From JBOFDK01 sp051646925 (lineage in GTDB: Bacteria; Bacillota; Clostridia; Lachnospirales; Cellulosilyticaceae), in NCBI GenBank assembly GCA_051646925.1, contig JBOFDK010000002.1, positions 1 through 15,162 on the forward strand: a DNA stretch of 15,162 bases, read 5' to 3'. This document shows positions 7,893 through 14,789 of this stretch, piece by piece; position 1 is the stretch's first letter, and every line of letters begins with the position of its first letter. The notes under the pieces are model-generated. The model had not been told where the DNA came from. It saw only the letters and a program-made list of their open reading frames with translations, and ran no database searches. The position numbers and the translations under genes are program-made.

Positions 7893-9077
7893 CTATTTTA
7901 AGCCTGGAAAATCTTCTGGTGTTGTTCCACTAAAGTTTGATGGTGGGACAATTGTTCCTTCTTGTACATTTGTATATATACTTTCAAGTGCTGTAATTGT
8001 TGTATCTTTTAATAAGTGGCGACCTTCTTCTGCAACATATCCTGTTGAATCTGTGTCTGCTTTAAGAACATGATTACCACCAACAAAAGTTTCTGCTTTA
8101 ATTTCGTTTAACTGACGGTATACGTTAAGTGCCATATTTTTTAATGCTGATGTTAATACAACATTTTCTGATCCGTTTACACCATCTGCAAATTGATCAA
8201 CATCACATCCGATAACTTTAACACCTGTTGCTTCTTTAGCTGCTGTAAATACACCCGCTCCTGAACCACCTGCTGAAACGAAGATAGTATCAACACCTTG
8301 AGCTATAAGTGCTGCTCCTAATACTTTACCTGTTGCTTGGTCATTGAAATCTCCAATGTAATTTCCACCAACATTTGCATTTGTTACATCAACACCTGCG
8401 TATGATGCAATTTCAACACATTCTACTTCTGTTCCAAGTTGAGCATTTGCATATTGAACACCCGCTTCAAATCCATATTGGTAATTTACATTTGATGGGA
8501 ATGCAATTCCGTTAACAACTGCTACTTTTCCTGTAGTTGTTTCTAATGCTGCTGCAACTCCTGCAAAAAAACCACTTTCTTGTTCTGCAAACTGCATTGC
8601 ATATATATTATCTACAGCAACTTCTTCCCCTGCTGGACTAGTTGGAAAACTATCTACTAGAATGAATTTTTTATCTGGATTTTCTTCTGCCACTTCTGCA
8701 ATTCCTGCAAATTGGTATCCTGGTGTAATAATAACATCATAGTCTGCAACAACTTCTGAAACTGCTTGAATAGCATTTGCTACATCTTTTTCTTCAACTG
8801 CTTGTACAGTTACTTCTGGATTTTCTTCAATAAACTGTAATATACCATTGTAGTTATTTTCGTTGAAGTTACCATCATCTACACCTGTAATACTTGTTAC
8901 GATGACAATTTTCATAGCTTCTTCGTTGTCTACTTGGTCTTCTACTTGATTTTCTACTTGATTTTCTACTTGGTTTTCTACTTGATTTTCTGTTGTATTG
9001 TTTGAGCTACAACCTACTACCATTACCATAGATGCTAATGCTGTAATTGCTACTATTTTTTTAATTAGTTTTTTCAT
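7893..9077 (-). CDS. nupN: BMP-family nucleoside-binding lipoprotein (NupN type)
   Basis: This 394-residue protein is the extracellular substrate-binding subunit. It begins with a lipoprotein signal peptide: basic MKKLIKK, a hydrophobic core and lipobox VVGC with the lipidated Cys at residue 23. Next comes a low-complexity tether (about 25-53) of repeated ENQV units. The mature BMP/PnrA-like domain starts near MKIVIVTSITGVDDGNFNE and runs to the end; this family binds purine nucleosides or related ligands. The start at 9077 is chosen because GGAGG lies 8 nt ahead of it; in-frame ATGs 18 and 15 nt upstream would place that site inside the gene and spoil the signal peptide. It is first in the importer operon, driven by the promoter at 9131-9159. 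Confidence 0.92.
   Translation of the reverse strand: MKKLIKKIVAITALASMVMVVGCSSNNTTENQVENQVENQVENQVEDQVDNEEAMKIVIVTSITGVDDGNFNENNYNGILQFIEENPEVTVQAVEEKDVANAIQAVSEVVADYDVIITPGYQFAGIAEVAEENPDKKFILVDSFPTSPAGEEVAVDNIYAMQFAEQESGFFAGVAAALETTTGKVAVVNGIAFPSNVNYQYGFEAGVQYANAQLGTEVECVEIASYAGVDVTNANVGGNYIGDFNDQATGKVLGAALIAQGVDTIFVSAGGSGAGVFTAAKEATGVKVIGCDVDQFADGVNGSENVVLTSALKNMALNVYRQLNEIKAETFVGGNHVLKADTDSTGYVAEEGRHLLKDTTITALESIYTNVQEGTIVPPSNFSGTTPEDFPGLK
8933..8992 (-). repeat. Five 12-bp tandem repeats coding the ENQV tether
   Basis: Five adjacent copies of a 12-bp unit (plus-strand form CTTGATTTTCTA, with a few substitutions) code for consecutive E-(N/D)-Q-V units just after the lipobox of NupN. Such arrays change length by slippage; here they would lengthen or shorten the membrane tether in steps of four residues without a frameshift. 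Confidence 0.85.
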
Positions 9078-9130
9078 TAATTTATCCTCCATCAATTTGT
9101 TTGATTTTGCGTGAATTAAATTTCTTTTGT

Positions 9131-9159
9131 ATTATCGCATTCCTTGACATAATTGTCAA
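9131..9159 (-). promoter_or_regulatory. Promoter of the nucleoside importer operon
   Basis: On the minus strand a perfect -35 TTGACA (9159-9154), a 17-bp spacer and -10 GATAAT (9136-9131) lie about 50 bp upstream of nupN. The -35 forms one arm of an inverted repeat, TTGACA/TGTCAA with a 4-nt gap (9144-9159), a possible operator. A near match to the PurR box (12 of 13, minus strand 9198-9186) lies about 27 bp further upstream. Confidence 0.8.
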
Positions 9160-9293
9160 TGTACATTTTTTATATATTTTTTTTTAATGTTCGCTTTTTC
9201 AATTATTTATGTTTTGAATATTTTATTTTTATATGTTTTTTATACACTTTTATAACTTTTCACTTATGTATTAGTTGATTAAACCGAATATTT

Positions 9294-9344
9294 AACCCGA
9301 TAAACTGTTTTTTAACTTAACTTTAAACATTGGTTTATCGGGTT
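9294..9344. repeat. 12-bp inverted repeat between purH and the nup operon
   Basis: AACCCGATAAAC (9294-9305) and GTTTATCGGGTT (9333-9344) are perfect inverted arms with a 27-nt gap. The repeat lies 32 bp after the purH stop. As a leftward terminator it is weak, because no T-run follows on the minus strand; it could instead be a paired protein-binding site for the importer promoter 135 bp away. The rest of the 9160-9375 gap is AT-rich with no gene. Confidence 0.5.
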
Positions 9345-9375
9345 ATTTATTGTTTTAATTTGTTTTAATTACTTC

Positions 9376-10551
9376 TTAATGATGGAATAAACGTATACCT
9401 GTAAAACTCATCACCATATCATGTTTGTTACATACATCTATAACTTCTTGGTCTTTTACTGAACCACCTGGTTGTACTACGTATTTTACACCGCTTTTGT
9501 AAGCACGTTCTATATTATCTGTAAATGGGAAGAATGCATCTGACCCTATCGTCACTTCTTTCATTCCTTTTAACCAGTTACATTTTTCTTCAGTTGTAAA
9601 TTGTTTTGGTTTCTCTGTAAAAACATTTTCCCATTGGCCATCACCCAATATATCCATATACTCTTCACCAATGTATAAATCTATTGCATTGTCACGGTCT
9701 GCTCTTCGAATATCTTCTTTGAATGGTAAATTTAATACTTGTGGTGCTTGACGTAAAAACCAATTGTCTGCTTTTGTACCCGCAAGTCTTGTACAATGAA
9801 TTCTTGATTGTTGCCCAGCTCCAATACCTATCGCTTGCCCACCTTTTGCATAACATACTGAATTTGATTGTGTATATTTTAATGTGATTAATGATATAAT
9901 CATATCAATTTTTGCAACTTTTGGAATTTCTTTATTTTCTGTTACTACATTTTTAATAAATTCTTCATTTATTTTTAAAGTATTTCTTCCTTGTTCAAAA
10001 ACAATCCCAAACACTTCTTTATTTTCAATTGGATGTGGCACATAACTTGGATCGATTTGAATGATGTTGTATGTTCCTCGTCTTTTTCCTTTTAATAATT
10101 CTAACGCTTCTTCTTCATACCCTGGCGCTATAACTCCATCTGATACTTCTCTTGCAATAATTTTTGCTGTTGCAACATCACATACATCTGAAAGTGCAAT
10201 AAAATCTCCAAATGCTGACATACGATCCGCACCTCTAGCTCTTGCATAAGCACTTGCAAGTGGTGTTAAATCTCCTAAATCATCTACCCAGTTGATTTTA
10301 CGCTCAACTTCTGTTAATGGTAACCCTACTGCAGCTCCCGCTGGTGATACGTGTTTAAATGATGTTGCTGCCGGAATTCCTGTAGCTTCTTTTAATTCTT
10401 TTACTAATTGCCATCCGTTAAATGCGTCCATAAAGTTAATGTATCCTGGATTTCCATTTAACACTTTAATTGGAAGCTCCCCTTCTTTTGCAACGATTTT
10501 TGATGGTACTTGATTTGGATTACACCCATACTTCAATTGTAGTTCTTTCAT
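9376..10551 (-). CDS. purH: AICAR transformylase (formyltransferase-only PurH)
   Basis: This 391-residue enzyme adds a formyl group from 10-formyl-tetrahydrofolate to AICAR (ZMP) to give FAICAR, the next-to-last step of IMP synthesis. It matches the C-terminal domain of ordinary bifunctional PurH. Key motifs are SFKHVSPAG (64-72, with the catalytic K66-H67 pair), KYTQSNSVCY (225-234) and GSDAFFPF (336-343). The N-terminal IMP cyclohydrolase domain of standard PurH is absent; that activity is supplied by the purO gene just upstream (23-bp gap). The start is set by AGGAGG 9 nt ahead of ATG. Expression should follow the ZTP riboswitch upstream of purO. Confidence 0.93.
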   Translation of the reverse strand: MKELQLKYGCNPNQVPSKIVAKEGELPIKVLNGNPGYINFMDAFNGWQLVKELKEATGIPAATSFKHVSPAGAAVGLPLTEVERKINWVDDLGDLTPLASAYARARGADRMSAFGDFIALSDVCDVATAKIIAREVSDGVIAPGYEEEALELLKGKRRGTYNIIQIDPSYVPHPIENKEVFGIVFEQGRNTLKINEEFIKNVVTENKEIPKVAKIDMIISLITLKYTQSNSVCYAKGGQAIGIGAGQQSRIHCTRLAGTKADNWFLRQAPQVLNLPFKEDIRRADRDNAIDLYIGEEYMDILGDGQWENVFTEKPKQFTTEEKCNWLKGMKEVTIGSDAFFPFTDNIERAYKSGVKYVVQPGGSVKDQEVIDVCNKHDMVMSFTGIRLFHH

Positions 10552-10574
10552 TATAAATACCTCCTGTAATATTA

Positions 10575-11282
10575 TTATTTATTTTTATTTACTATACGTG
10601 TTTCGTAATGACCTGTTTCTATATTTATATATCTTACGAATAGTGATACTTTGTTTTCTTCATTTAATGCATTCCATATTGTAGTTGTAAATGCTTCTAT
10701 ATCATTTGGAATACTAACTATTTTTGGCTCACCTTCAAAACTTGGAAGTGGATCTTCATTACATTTATATGTGTGTATAAATCTACCTTCTCCAGCTTTA
10801 GCATTGTCATATGTGTATGTGTATCTATTACAGCATGATGGATCTCCTTGATTGCTTTTTAAAATAGACATTGCATAATCAAATTTTTGTTGCTCTATGT
10901 GCATTACACCTGAAATACGTGGTGTATAGTTTGGTGCATCTGGCTCAAATTCACGTGTTTTAAGCGCTGCTTCAAAACTAAACTCTTTATCCATTAAATC
11001 ATATACTGTATCAGTTTGATCTCCATTTGTAACAATTGTACGATTACCAAGCACTTTAACTGGTGCATAAATAATTAAACTTGGATCTACTAGCTTTGAT
11101 GGATCAAACGCTTCTGTTCTAATTCCTTGCCCCTCTTCTACAAAAATACGGTTACGGCTATTTTCACTACGTCCCATAATAAAATACGCTGTAACTGCCG
11201 CTTTACCATCTTCTGTTCTTCCTATTACAATCCCTCTACCTGGATAAGCATTTTCTAACAACTCTTTTTCTAATGAAATCAT
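10575..11282 (-). CDS. purO: IMP cyclohydrolase, PurO type
   Basis: This 235-residue protein closes the ring of FAICAR to give IMP, the last step of the pathway. It belongs to the PurO family first known from archaea, unrelated to the cyclohydrolase domain of bacterial PurH. Visible features include GRGIVIGR (15-22), FIMGRSENSRNR (34-45), NGDQTDT (86-92) and PNYTPRISG (117-125). Its role is confirmed by the partner purH gene downstream, which lacks this domain. The ATG follows GAGGGG at 10 nt spacing. The leader carries a ZTP riboswitch and terminator. Pairing of PurO with a formyltransferase-only PurH is found in other clostridia, so it is uncommon but not new. Confidence 0.9.
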   Translation of the reverse strand: MISLEKELLENAYPGRGIVIGRTEDGKAAVTAYFIMGRSENSRNRIFVEEGQGIRTEAFDPSKLVDPSLIIYAPVKVLGNRTIVTNGDQTDTVYDLMDKEFSFEAALKTREFEPDAPNYTPRISGVMHIEQQKFDYAMSILKSNQGDPSCCNRYTYTYDNAKAGEGRFIHTYKCNEDPLPSFEGEPKIVSIPNDIEAFTTTIWNALNEENKVSLFVRYINIETGHYETRIVNKNK

Positions 11283-11329
11283 TTTTTATACCCCTCTACA
11301 TATTTAGTATTTTTATTTATTTTGTATAC

Positions 11330-11374
11330 AAAAAAACCGCCTAGGTAACCTAAAAAAACGGTCGCCCAGGCGGT
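11330..11374 (-). terminator. Riboswitch-controlled terminator upstream of purO
   Basis: On the minus strand a 15-bp hairpin with one mismatch (arms 11374-11360 and 11350-11336, ACCGCCT pairing AGGCGGT at the base) is followed by seven T (11336-11330). The 5' arm includes the conserved GCCTGGGC of the ZTP aptamer, so aptamer folding and terminator formation exclude each other. This predicts an ON switch. Confidence 0.88.
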
Positions 11375-11440
11375 CGGCATTTTATAAACATTCTGTACTC
11401 CCTATGAGTTATATCTCACTTATCCGCCAGTCATACAGAT
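11362..11440 (-). ncRNA. ZTP (pfl) riboswitch aptamer
   Basis: The minus strand shows the conserved parts of the ZTP riboswitch in order: TGACTGGCG (11434-11426), a hairpin GTGAG/CTCAT, GGGAG (11402-11398), a closing strand GTACAGA pairing with TCTGTAT, a linker, and the 3' block CCGACCGCCTGGGC (11377-11364). It senses ZMP or ZTP, which accumulate when 10-formyl-tetrahydrofolate is short. ZMP is the substrate of the purH product downstream, so the switch should raise purO-purH expression when the intermediate builds up. Assignment rests on recognised consensus, not on a covariance search. Confidence 0.88.
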
Positions 11441-11449
11441 TATAAATTT

Positions 11450-11478
11450 ATGATACAATACATTCGAACAAATTTCAA
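11450..11478 (-). promoter_or_regulatory. Promoter of the purO-purH operon
   Basis: On the minus strand -35 TTGAAA (11478-11473), a 17-bp spacer and -10 TATCAT (11455-11450) lie directly upstream of the riboswitch aptamer. Each hexamer is one base off consensus. A start near 11443 places the first aptamer base within a few nucleotides of the transcript start. Confidence 0.75.
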
Positions 11479-11503
11479 TATTTTTTTTGTAAAGTTCGGA
11501 TTT
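11460..11503. promoter_or_regulatory. Candidate PurR operator (two inverted PurBoxes)
   Basis: Minus-strand AAATCCGAACTTT (11503-11491) matches the Bacillus PurBox AWWWCCGAACWWT at 13 of 13 positions. A weaker box ACATTCGAACAAA (plus, 11460-11472) matches 10 of 13. They are inverted and 18 bp apart, close to the 16-17 bp of known operators, and they bracket the -35 of the purO promoter. A PRPP-responsive PurR repressor is the expected ligand, but no purR gene is in the window. Confidence 0.5.
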
Positions 11504-11508
11504 TTATT

Positions 11509-12045
11509 TTATCTCCATCTTCTCATCATCATTCGTGCAATCTTTTCTGGCTCTTCTGTCATACCTGATTCTACCCATTGTATAAAAACATTACACAATG
11601 CTCCTGCATAAAAATATAATTGGTATGTTGAATACTGTGAAGTTGGAGCTATGTACGTTTCCATATAGTCATTTAAAGCGTTAATTACGACGCTATACAT
11701 ATTTGATTTAACTAATGTCATAATAAATTGACTATAGTCCTTAAAAAATTTTAGGCAATGGCATATACGCTTCTCATCATGAACATACCCGATTTCTGGA
11801 TGCTTTTTAGTATCCTCTATGTATTCGTTTACAATTTCATACATGTAATCAGATAAAACTTCTGTTTTGGACGTGTAATATTTATAAAATGTCATTCGGG
11901 ATACATTCGCTTTTTTTACAAGTTCTATAATTGTAATATCTTCTAACCGTTTCATATCCATAAGTTCTATAAGTGCTTTAGCAATAGATAGTCGAACAGG
12001 TTGGTTTCTTGTAGTTAAATTAGCTCCCCCTTCTGACTTTCTCAT
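11509..12045 (-). CDS. TetR-family transcriptional regulator
   Basis: This 178-residue protein is an ordinary length for a one-domain-sensor TetR regulator. The N-terminal helix-turn-helix spans about 37-60 (ITIIELVKKANVSRMTFYKYY), the hallmark of the family. The C-terminal helical part (about 70-178) should bind an effector and dimerise, but its ligand cannot be read. The start at 12045 is chosen by GGGAGG 7 nt ahead; an in-frame start 15 nt upstream would overlap that site. The gene is divergent from degV and probably controls it and itself. The stop lies 6 bp from the PurBox region, with no separate terminator. Confidence 0.9.
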   Translation of the reverse strand: MRKSEGGANLTTRNQPVRLSIAKALIELMDMKRLEDITIIELVKKANVSRMTFYKYYTSKTEVLSDYMYEIVNEYIEDTKKHPEIGYVHDEKRICHCLKFFKDYSQFIMTLVKSNMYSVVINALNDYMETYIAPTSQYSTYQLYFYAGALCNVFIQWVESGMTEEPEKIARMMMRRWR

Positions 12046-12202
12046 AATTTTTCCTCCCAATTCATTCCATATACTTACAAATTACTACCTTTTGTCAATT
12101 GTAACACATACATGCTTTATAGTACAATTTACTATAATACTATACTTTGATTTTTTATATTGTATTTTTTATATTTTATTACTATATATTGAGGAGATTT
12201 TT
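12046..12202. promoter_or_regulatory. Divergent control region between tetR and degV
   Basis: A minus-strand TTGACA (12098-12093) is a good -35 for tetR, but the -10 is weak (GTATAT after 18 bp or TATATG after 19 bp). On the plus strand a TATAAT at 12133-12138 could serve degV, but no good -35 stands 16-18 bp before it. The region is AT-rich. The TetR operator should be here, but no clear long palindrome was found. Confidence 0.4.
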
Positions 12203-13048
12203 ATGAAATATGGAATCGTAGTAGACTCTAGTTGTGATTTACTTCACCTTGCTCCAGAGTTTCAAGCTCAAATTGATTTTTCTCGTGCATCACTAAAACT
12301 TGATATAGGAAATAAAGAGTTTATTGATAACGAAAACCTTGACATTGCAAACTTTATGAAAGAAATGTACGATTTTAAAGGCAAAACAGGTAGCGCTGCA
12401 CCTGGTCCTCAAGAATGGATTAATGCTTTTAGTAAATCTGAAAATATTTTTGTACTAACAATTACAAGTGCAATGTCTGGATGTTATGCTAGTGCAAAAA
12501 CATCTGTAGACTTATTCAAAGAAGATTACCCAAATCGTAACATATGCCTTATAGATACTAAATCTACTGGTCCTGAAATGACTTTACTTGTTCAGAAATT
12601 ATGTAGTTTAATTGCTCTTGACTTACCATTTGATGAAATTAGTAAACAAATTCAAGAATATTCTACACACACTAATTTATTATTTGCACTTAGCTCACTT
12701 GAAAATCTTGTAAAAAATGGCCGCGTTAGTAAACTTGTTGGTAGTATTGCCGGAATTTTAGGTATTAAACTTTATGGTACTGCTTCCCCTGAAGGAACTT
12801 TAGCCCCTATTGGTAAATGCCGCGGCAAACATAATGTTTTTGATAAATTAGTCGAAGAAATGTATTCTAGAGGCTATAATGGTGGTAAAGTTGTTATGGC
12901 TCACTGTTTTGCATTAGATAATGCTAACTACATGGCTGATAAAATACGTCTAAAATATCCTAATGCATCTATCGAAATTATGCCTACTAGTGGATTATGT
13001 AGCTACTATGCAGAACAAGGCGGAATTTTAGTTGGCTTTGAATCATAA
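12203..13048 (+). CDS. DegV-family fatty-acid-binding protein
   Basis: This 281-residue protein has the full DegV fold of two domains. Members such as FakB carry a bound fatty acid and hand it to the kinase FakA. VVDSSCDL at 6-13 is the conserved start, KTGSAAPGP at 61-69 stands where many members have TSQPS, TITSAMSGCYASA at 86-98 is the lipid-head region, and the protein ends GGILVGFES. The start at 12203 is set by GAGGAG 6 nt ahead and the family N-terminus MKYGIVVDSS; the reading frame stays open upstream to 12092, but that part is hydrophobic and has no ribosome site. No fakA is in the window. A terminator follows at 13065-13116. Confidence 0.9.
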   Translation: MKYGIVVDSSCDLLHLAPEFQAQIDFSRASLKLDIGNKEFIDNENLDIANFMKEMYDFKGKTGSAAPGPQEWINAFSKSENIFVLTITSAMSGCYASAKTSVDLFKEDYPNRNICLIDTKSTGPEMTLLVQKLCSLIALDLPFDEISKQIQEYSTHTNLLFALSSLENLVKNGRVSKLVGSIAGILGIKLYGTASPEGTLAPIGKCRGKHNVFDKLVEEMYSRGYNGGKVVMAHCFALDNANYMADKIRLKYPNASIEIMPTSGLCSYYAEQGGILVGFES

Positions 13049-13064
13049 TATTATATTTTTTATT

Positions 13065-13116
13065 TCAAAAAGAAAGAACATAAGAATTATATAATTCTTA
13101 TGTTCTTTCTTTTTGA
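13065..13116. terminator. Bidirectional terminator, perfect 26-bp arms
   Basis: A perfect 52-bp palindrome lies between the convergent degV and kinase genes. The arms are 13065-13090 and 13091-13116, with AAAAAGAAAGAACATAAG on the left and its exact complement on the right, and A- and T-runs at the ends. It should stop transcription from both sides. The stem is much longer than a usual terminator. Confidence 0.85.
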
Positions 13117-13163
13117 TAAAGTTTTTTCATTTCCTCTTTTTAATAAAATTTTTTCATTTCTTC
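13110..13163 (-). repeat. 27-bp tandem duplication across the kinase stop codon
   Basis: On the minus strand two adjacent 27-bp units (13163-13137 and 13136-13110) differ at three bases. The first codes EEMKKFY then stop then K; the second, read in the same frame, would code EEMKKLYQK. The stop TAA in the first copy matches CAA in the second. The right-hand unit reaches into the terminator palindrome. Confidence 0.75.
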
Positions 13164-14141
13164 TATAATTTTATTTCTTAAATTACTATCTAATGCCTCG
13201 CCTTTGGCAACTTCTAATGCCCATAATACCGCCCCTATACCTGGTGGCACTTGTAACACTACATAGCTACACTCTAAATTTGTTAATTTCTCTATATTCA
13301 TTTTGTATGCATCTATCATAATTGTTGTTTTTGGCTTTGTCCATACTGATCCACCTAAAACAATAGTTACATTGCCTTCTTCTTTAAATTCTAAATTTCT
13401 TATGCATCCAACTGTTGATTTTGCTAACTCTTCTGCCACTTTATTAACTATTTTTAATGCTACTGTATCCCCTTTATCTGCATAACGTAAAACAAGTTTT
13501 ACAAATTCCGTTTGTGATTTTCCTTGCTCCATAAATTCTGAAACAGCATGTATGAAATATTTCTTATCTGTAATGTTTAACAATGCCAAAACATCATCTA
13601 CCATGTCTGTGCATTCGCCACATCTATATAATGTAGTATAAATTTCTCTAAAAAGTTCTCTTGAAATGAATCCACCACCACCGTCATCTCCTGATACATA
13701 GCCAATTCCACCTACTTGAAGTCTATTACCTTCTGCATCAATTCCTGCTGTAACTGTTCCTGTACCATTAATAGAACAAATTCCTATGCCATCACTACTA
13801 CCAGCTTTTAATCCTAAATATCCATCGTTATCAGCTATAAAGTTTTTAAACCCTATACGTCTTATAACCTCTTCTAAGCACTCTTTTTGAACAGGCGTAT
13901 CTAATCCTGCTAATCCAAAAACACCAATAACTACATCTTCTATATCTACATTATGTGCTACTAATAATTCTTGAATACGCGCATTCATTTCAGTATAACT
14001 ACCTTCATATCCATTAGTCATACGTTCATGACTACATGTTCCTGATCTAATAGTTCCTATGTATGTCCCTTCTGTATCAAATAAAAAATAATCAGTTTTT
14101 GTATTCCCACCATCTACACCTATTATATATGATTTTTTCAT
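13140..14141 (-). CDS. BadF/BadG-type ATPase, N-acetylglucosamine-kinase-like
   Basis: This 333-residue protein belongs to the ASKHA sugar-kinase and ATPase fold, in the BadF/BadG/BcrA/BcrD family. DGGNTKTD at 10-17 is the phosphate-1 loop, NDGYLG (105-110) holds the probable catalytic Asp, NGTGT (125-129) is the phosphate-2 loop, and GGIGYVSGDDGGGG at 144-157 is the signature seen in eukaryotic and bacterial N-acetylglucosamine kinases. Phosphorylation of an amino sugar is likely, but the substrate is not certain. There are no Cys ligands for an iron-sulfur cluster of the dehydratase-activator type, so that alternative is unlikely. The start follows AGGGG. No sugar transporter is next to it. 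The stop lies inside a 27-bp duplication. Confidence 0.85.
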   Translation of the reverse strand: MKKSYIIGVDGGNTKTDYFLFDTEGTYIGTIRSGTCSHERMTNGYEGSYTEMNARIQELLVAHNVDIEDVVIGVFGLAGLDTPVQKECLEEVIRRIGFKNFIADNDGYLGLKAGSSDGIGICSINGTGTVTAGIDAEGNRLQVGGIGYVSGDDGGGGFISRELFREIYTTLYRCGECTDMVDDVLALLNITDKKYFIHAVSEFMEQGKSQTEFVKLVLRYADKGDTVALKIVNKVAEELAKSTVGCIRNLEFKEEGNVTIVLGGSVWTKPKTTIMIDAYKMNIEKLTNLECSYVVLQVPPGIGAVLWALEVAKGEALDSNLRNKIIEEMKKFY

Positions 14142-14281
14142 TTTTCCCCTACCTCTTATCTGTTATTTAATCTCCCCTAATTATAACGTTTTTTTACATA
14201 TTTTTGTATACTTTTAAGTTATATAACCTCATATATATATTAATTTTTTAATTTATCAGTTTTTTAAGCTATAAAATTTTC
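14142..14281 (-). promoter_or_regulatory. Upstream region of the kinase gene
   Basis: This AT-rich stretch holds a perfect minus-strand TATAAT (14185-14180) about 40 bp before the kinase start, a plausible -10, but with only a poor -35 (TACAAA-like) 18 bp upstream. No hairpin or gene was seen. The 17-bp repeat array begins directly beyond it. Confidence 0.4.
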
Positions 14282-14580
14282 TAACCTATAACACTTTCTA
14301 ACCTATAACACTTTCTAACCTATAATACTTTCTAACCTATAATACTTTCTAACCTATAATACTTTTTTAACCTATAATACTTTTTAACCTATAATGCTTT
14401 TTAACCTATAATGCTTTTTAACCTATAATGCTTTTTAATCTATAATGCTTTTCAACCTATAATGCTTTTTAACCTATAATGCTTTTTAACCTATAATGCT
14501 TTTTAACCTATAATGCTTTTTAACCTATAATGCTTTTTAATCTATAATGCTTTTTAATCTATAATACTTTTTAACCTATA
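14282..14580 (+). repeat. Array of eighteen 17-bp tandem repeats
   Basis: The unit TAACCTATAATGCTTTT recurs every 17 bp; AACC or AATC falls at 14283, 14300, 14317, 14334, 14351, 14369 and then every 17 bp to 14573. Only one step is 18 bp. Variants are ordered: AACAC units first, then AATAC, then a long block of AATGC, then AATAC again, as expected from local duplication. Every frame holds stop codons, so it is not coding. All but the first two and the last unit contain a plus-strand TATAAT. It separates the kinase gene from the rRNA/tRNA operon. Confidence 0.95.
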
Positions 14581-14664
14581 GTCTTTTTTGCTATATGATG
14601 CTCTCTTTGATTTTAGTTTTATGTACTTTAATACGATTTATCAATTTATTAAATTTGGACAAAT

Positions 14665-14698
14665 AAAAAAACACTTCTATATTCATAGAAGTGTTTTT
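14665..14698 (-). terminator. Terminator of the right rRNA/tRNA operon
   Basis: On the minus strand AACACTTCTAT (14695-14685) and ATAGAAGTGTT (14680-14670) form a perfect 11-bp stem with a GAAT loop, followed by a T-run (14670-14665). The stem extends by A-T pairs. It begins 2 nt after tRNA-Leu. Confidence 0.92.
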
Positions 14699-14699
14699 A

Positions 14700-14783
14700 T
14701 GCCCGAGACCGGAATCGAACCGGTACGAGGGTTAGCTCGCAGGATTTTAAGTCCTGTGCGTCTGCCAGTTCCGCCACTCGGGC
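14700..14783 (-). tRNA. tRNA-Leu (anticodon TAA)
   Basis: On the minus strand the acceptor arms GCCCGAG and CTCGGGC pair perfectly. The anticodon stem CAGGA/TCCTG holds the TAA anticodon, reading UUA. The long variable arm is typical of a class II tRNA, and the TTCGATTC T-loop is present. The discriminator is A and CCA is not encoded. It is the last gene of the rRNA operon. Confidence 0.97.
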
Positions 14784-14789
14784 ATACAA

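Noticed and set aside
9078..9375. Purine riboswitch upstream of the nucleoside importer
   Set aside because: The conserved loop sequences and three-way junction of the purine aptamer are absent; only a promoter and inverted repeats are seen.
13140..14141. 2-hydroxyacyl-CoA dehydratase activator
   Set aside because: The family fold is shared, but the cluster-binding cysteines and a neighbouring dehydratase are missing.
14282..14580. CRISPR array
   Set aside because: The units are directly adjacent with no unique spacers, and no cas genes are near.
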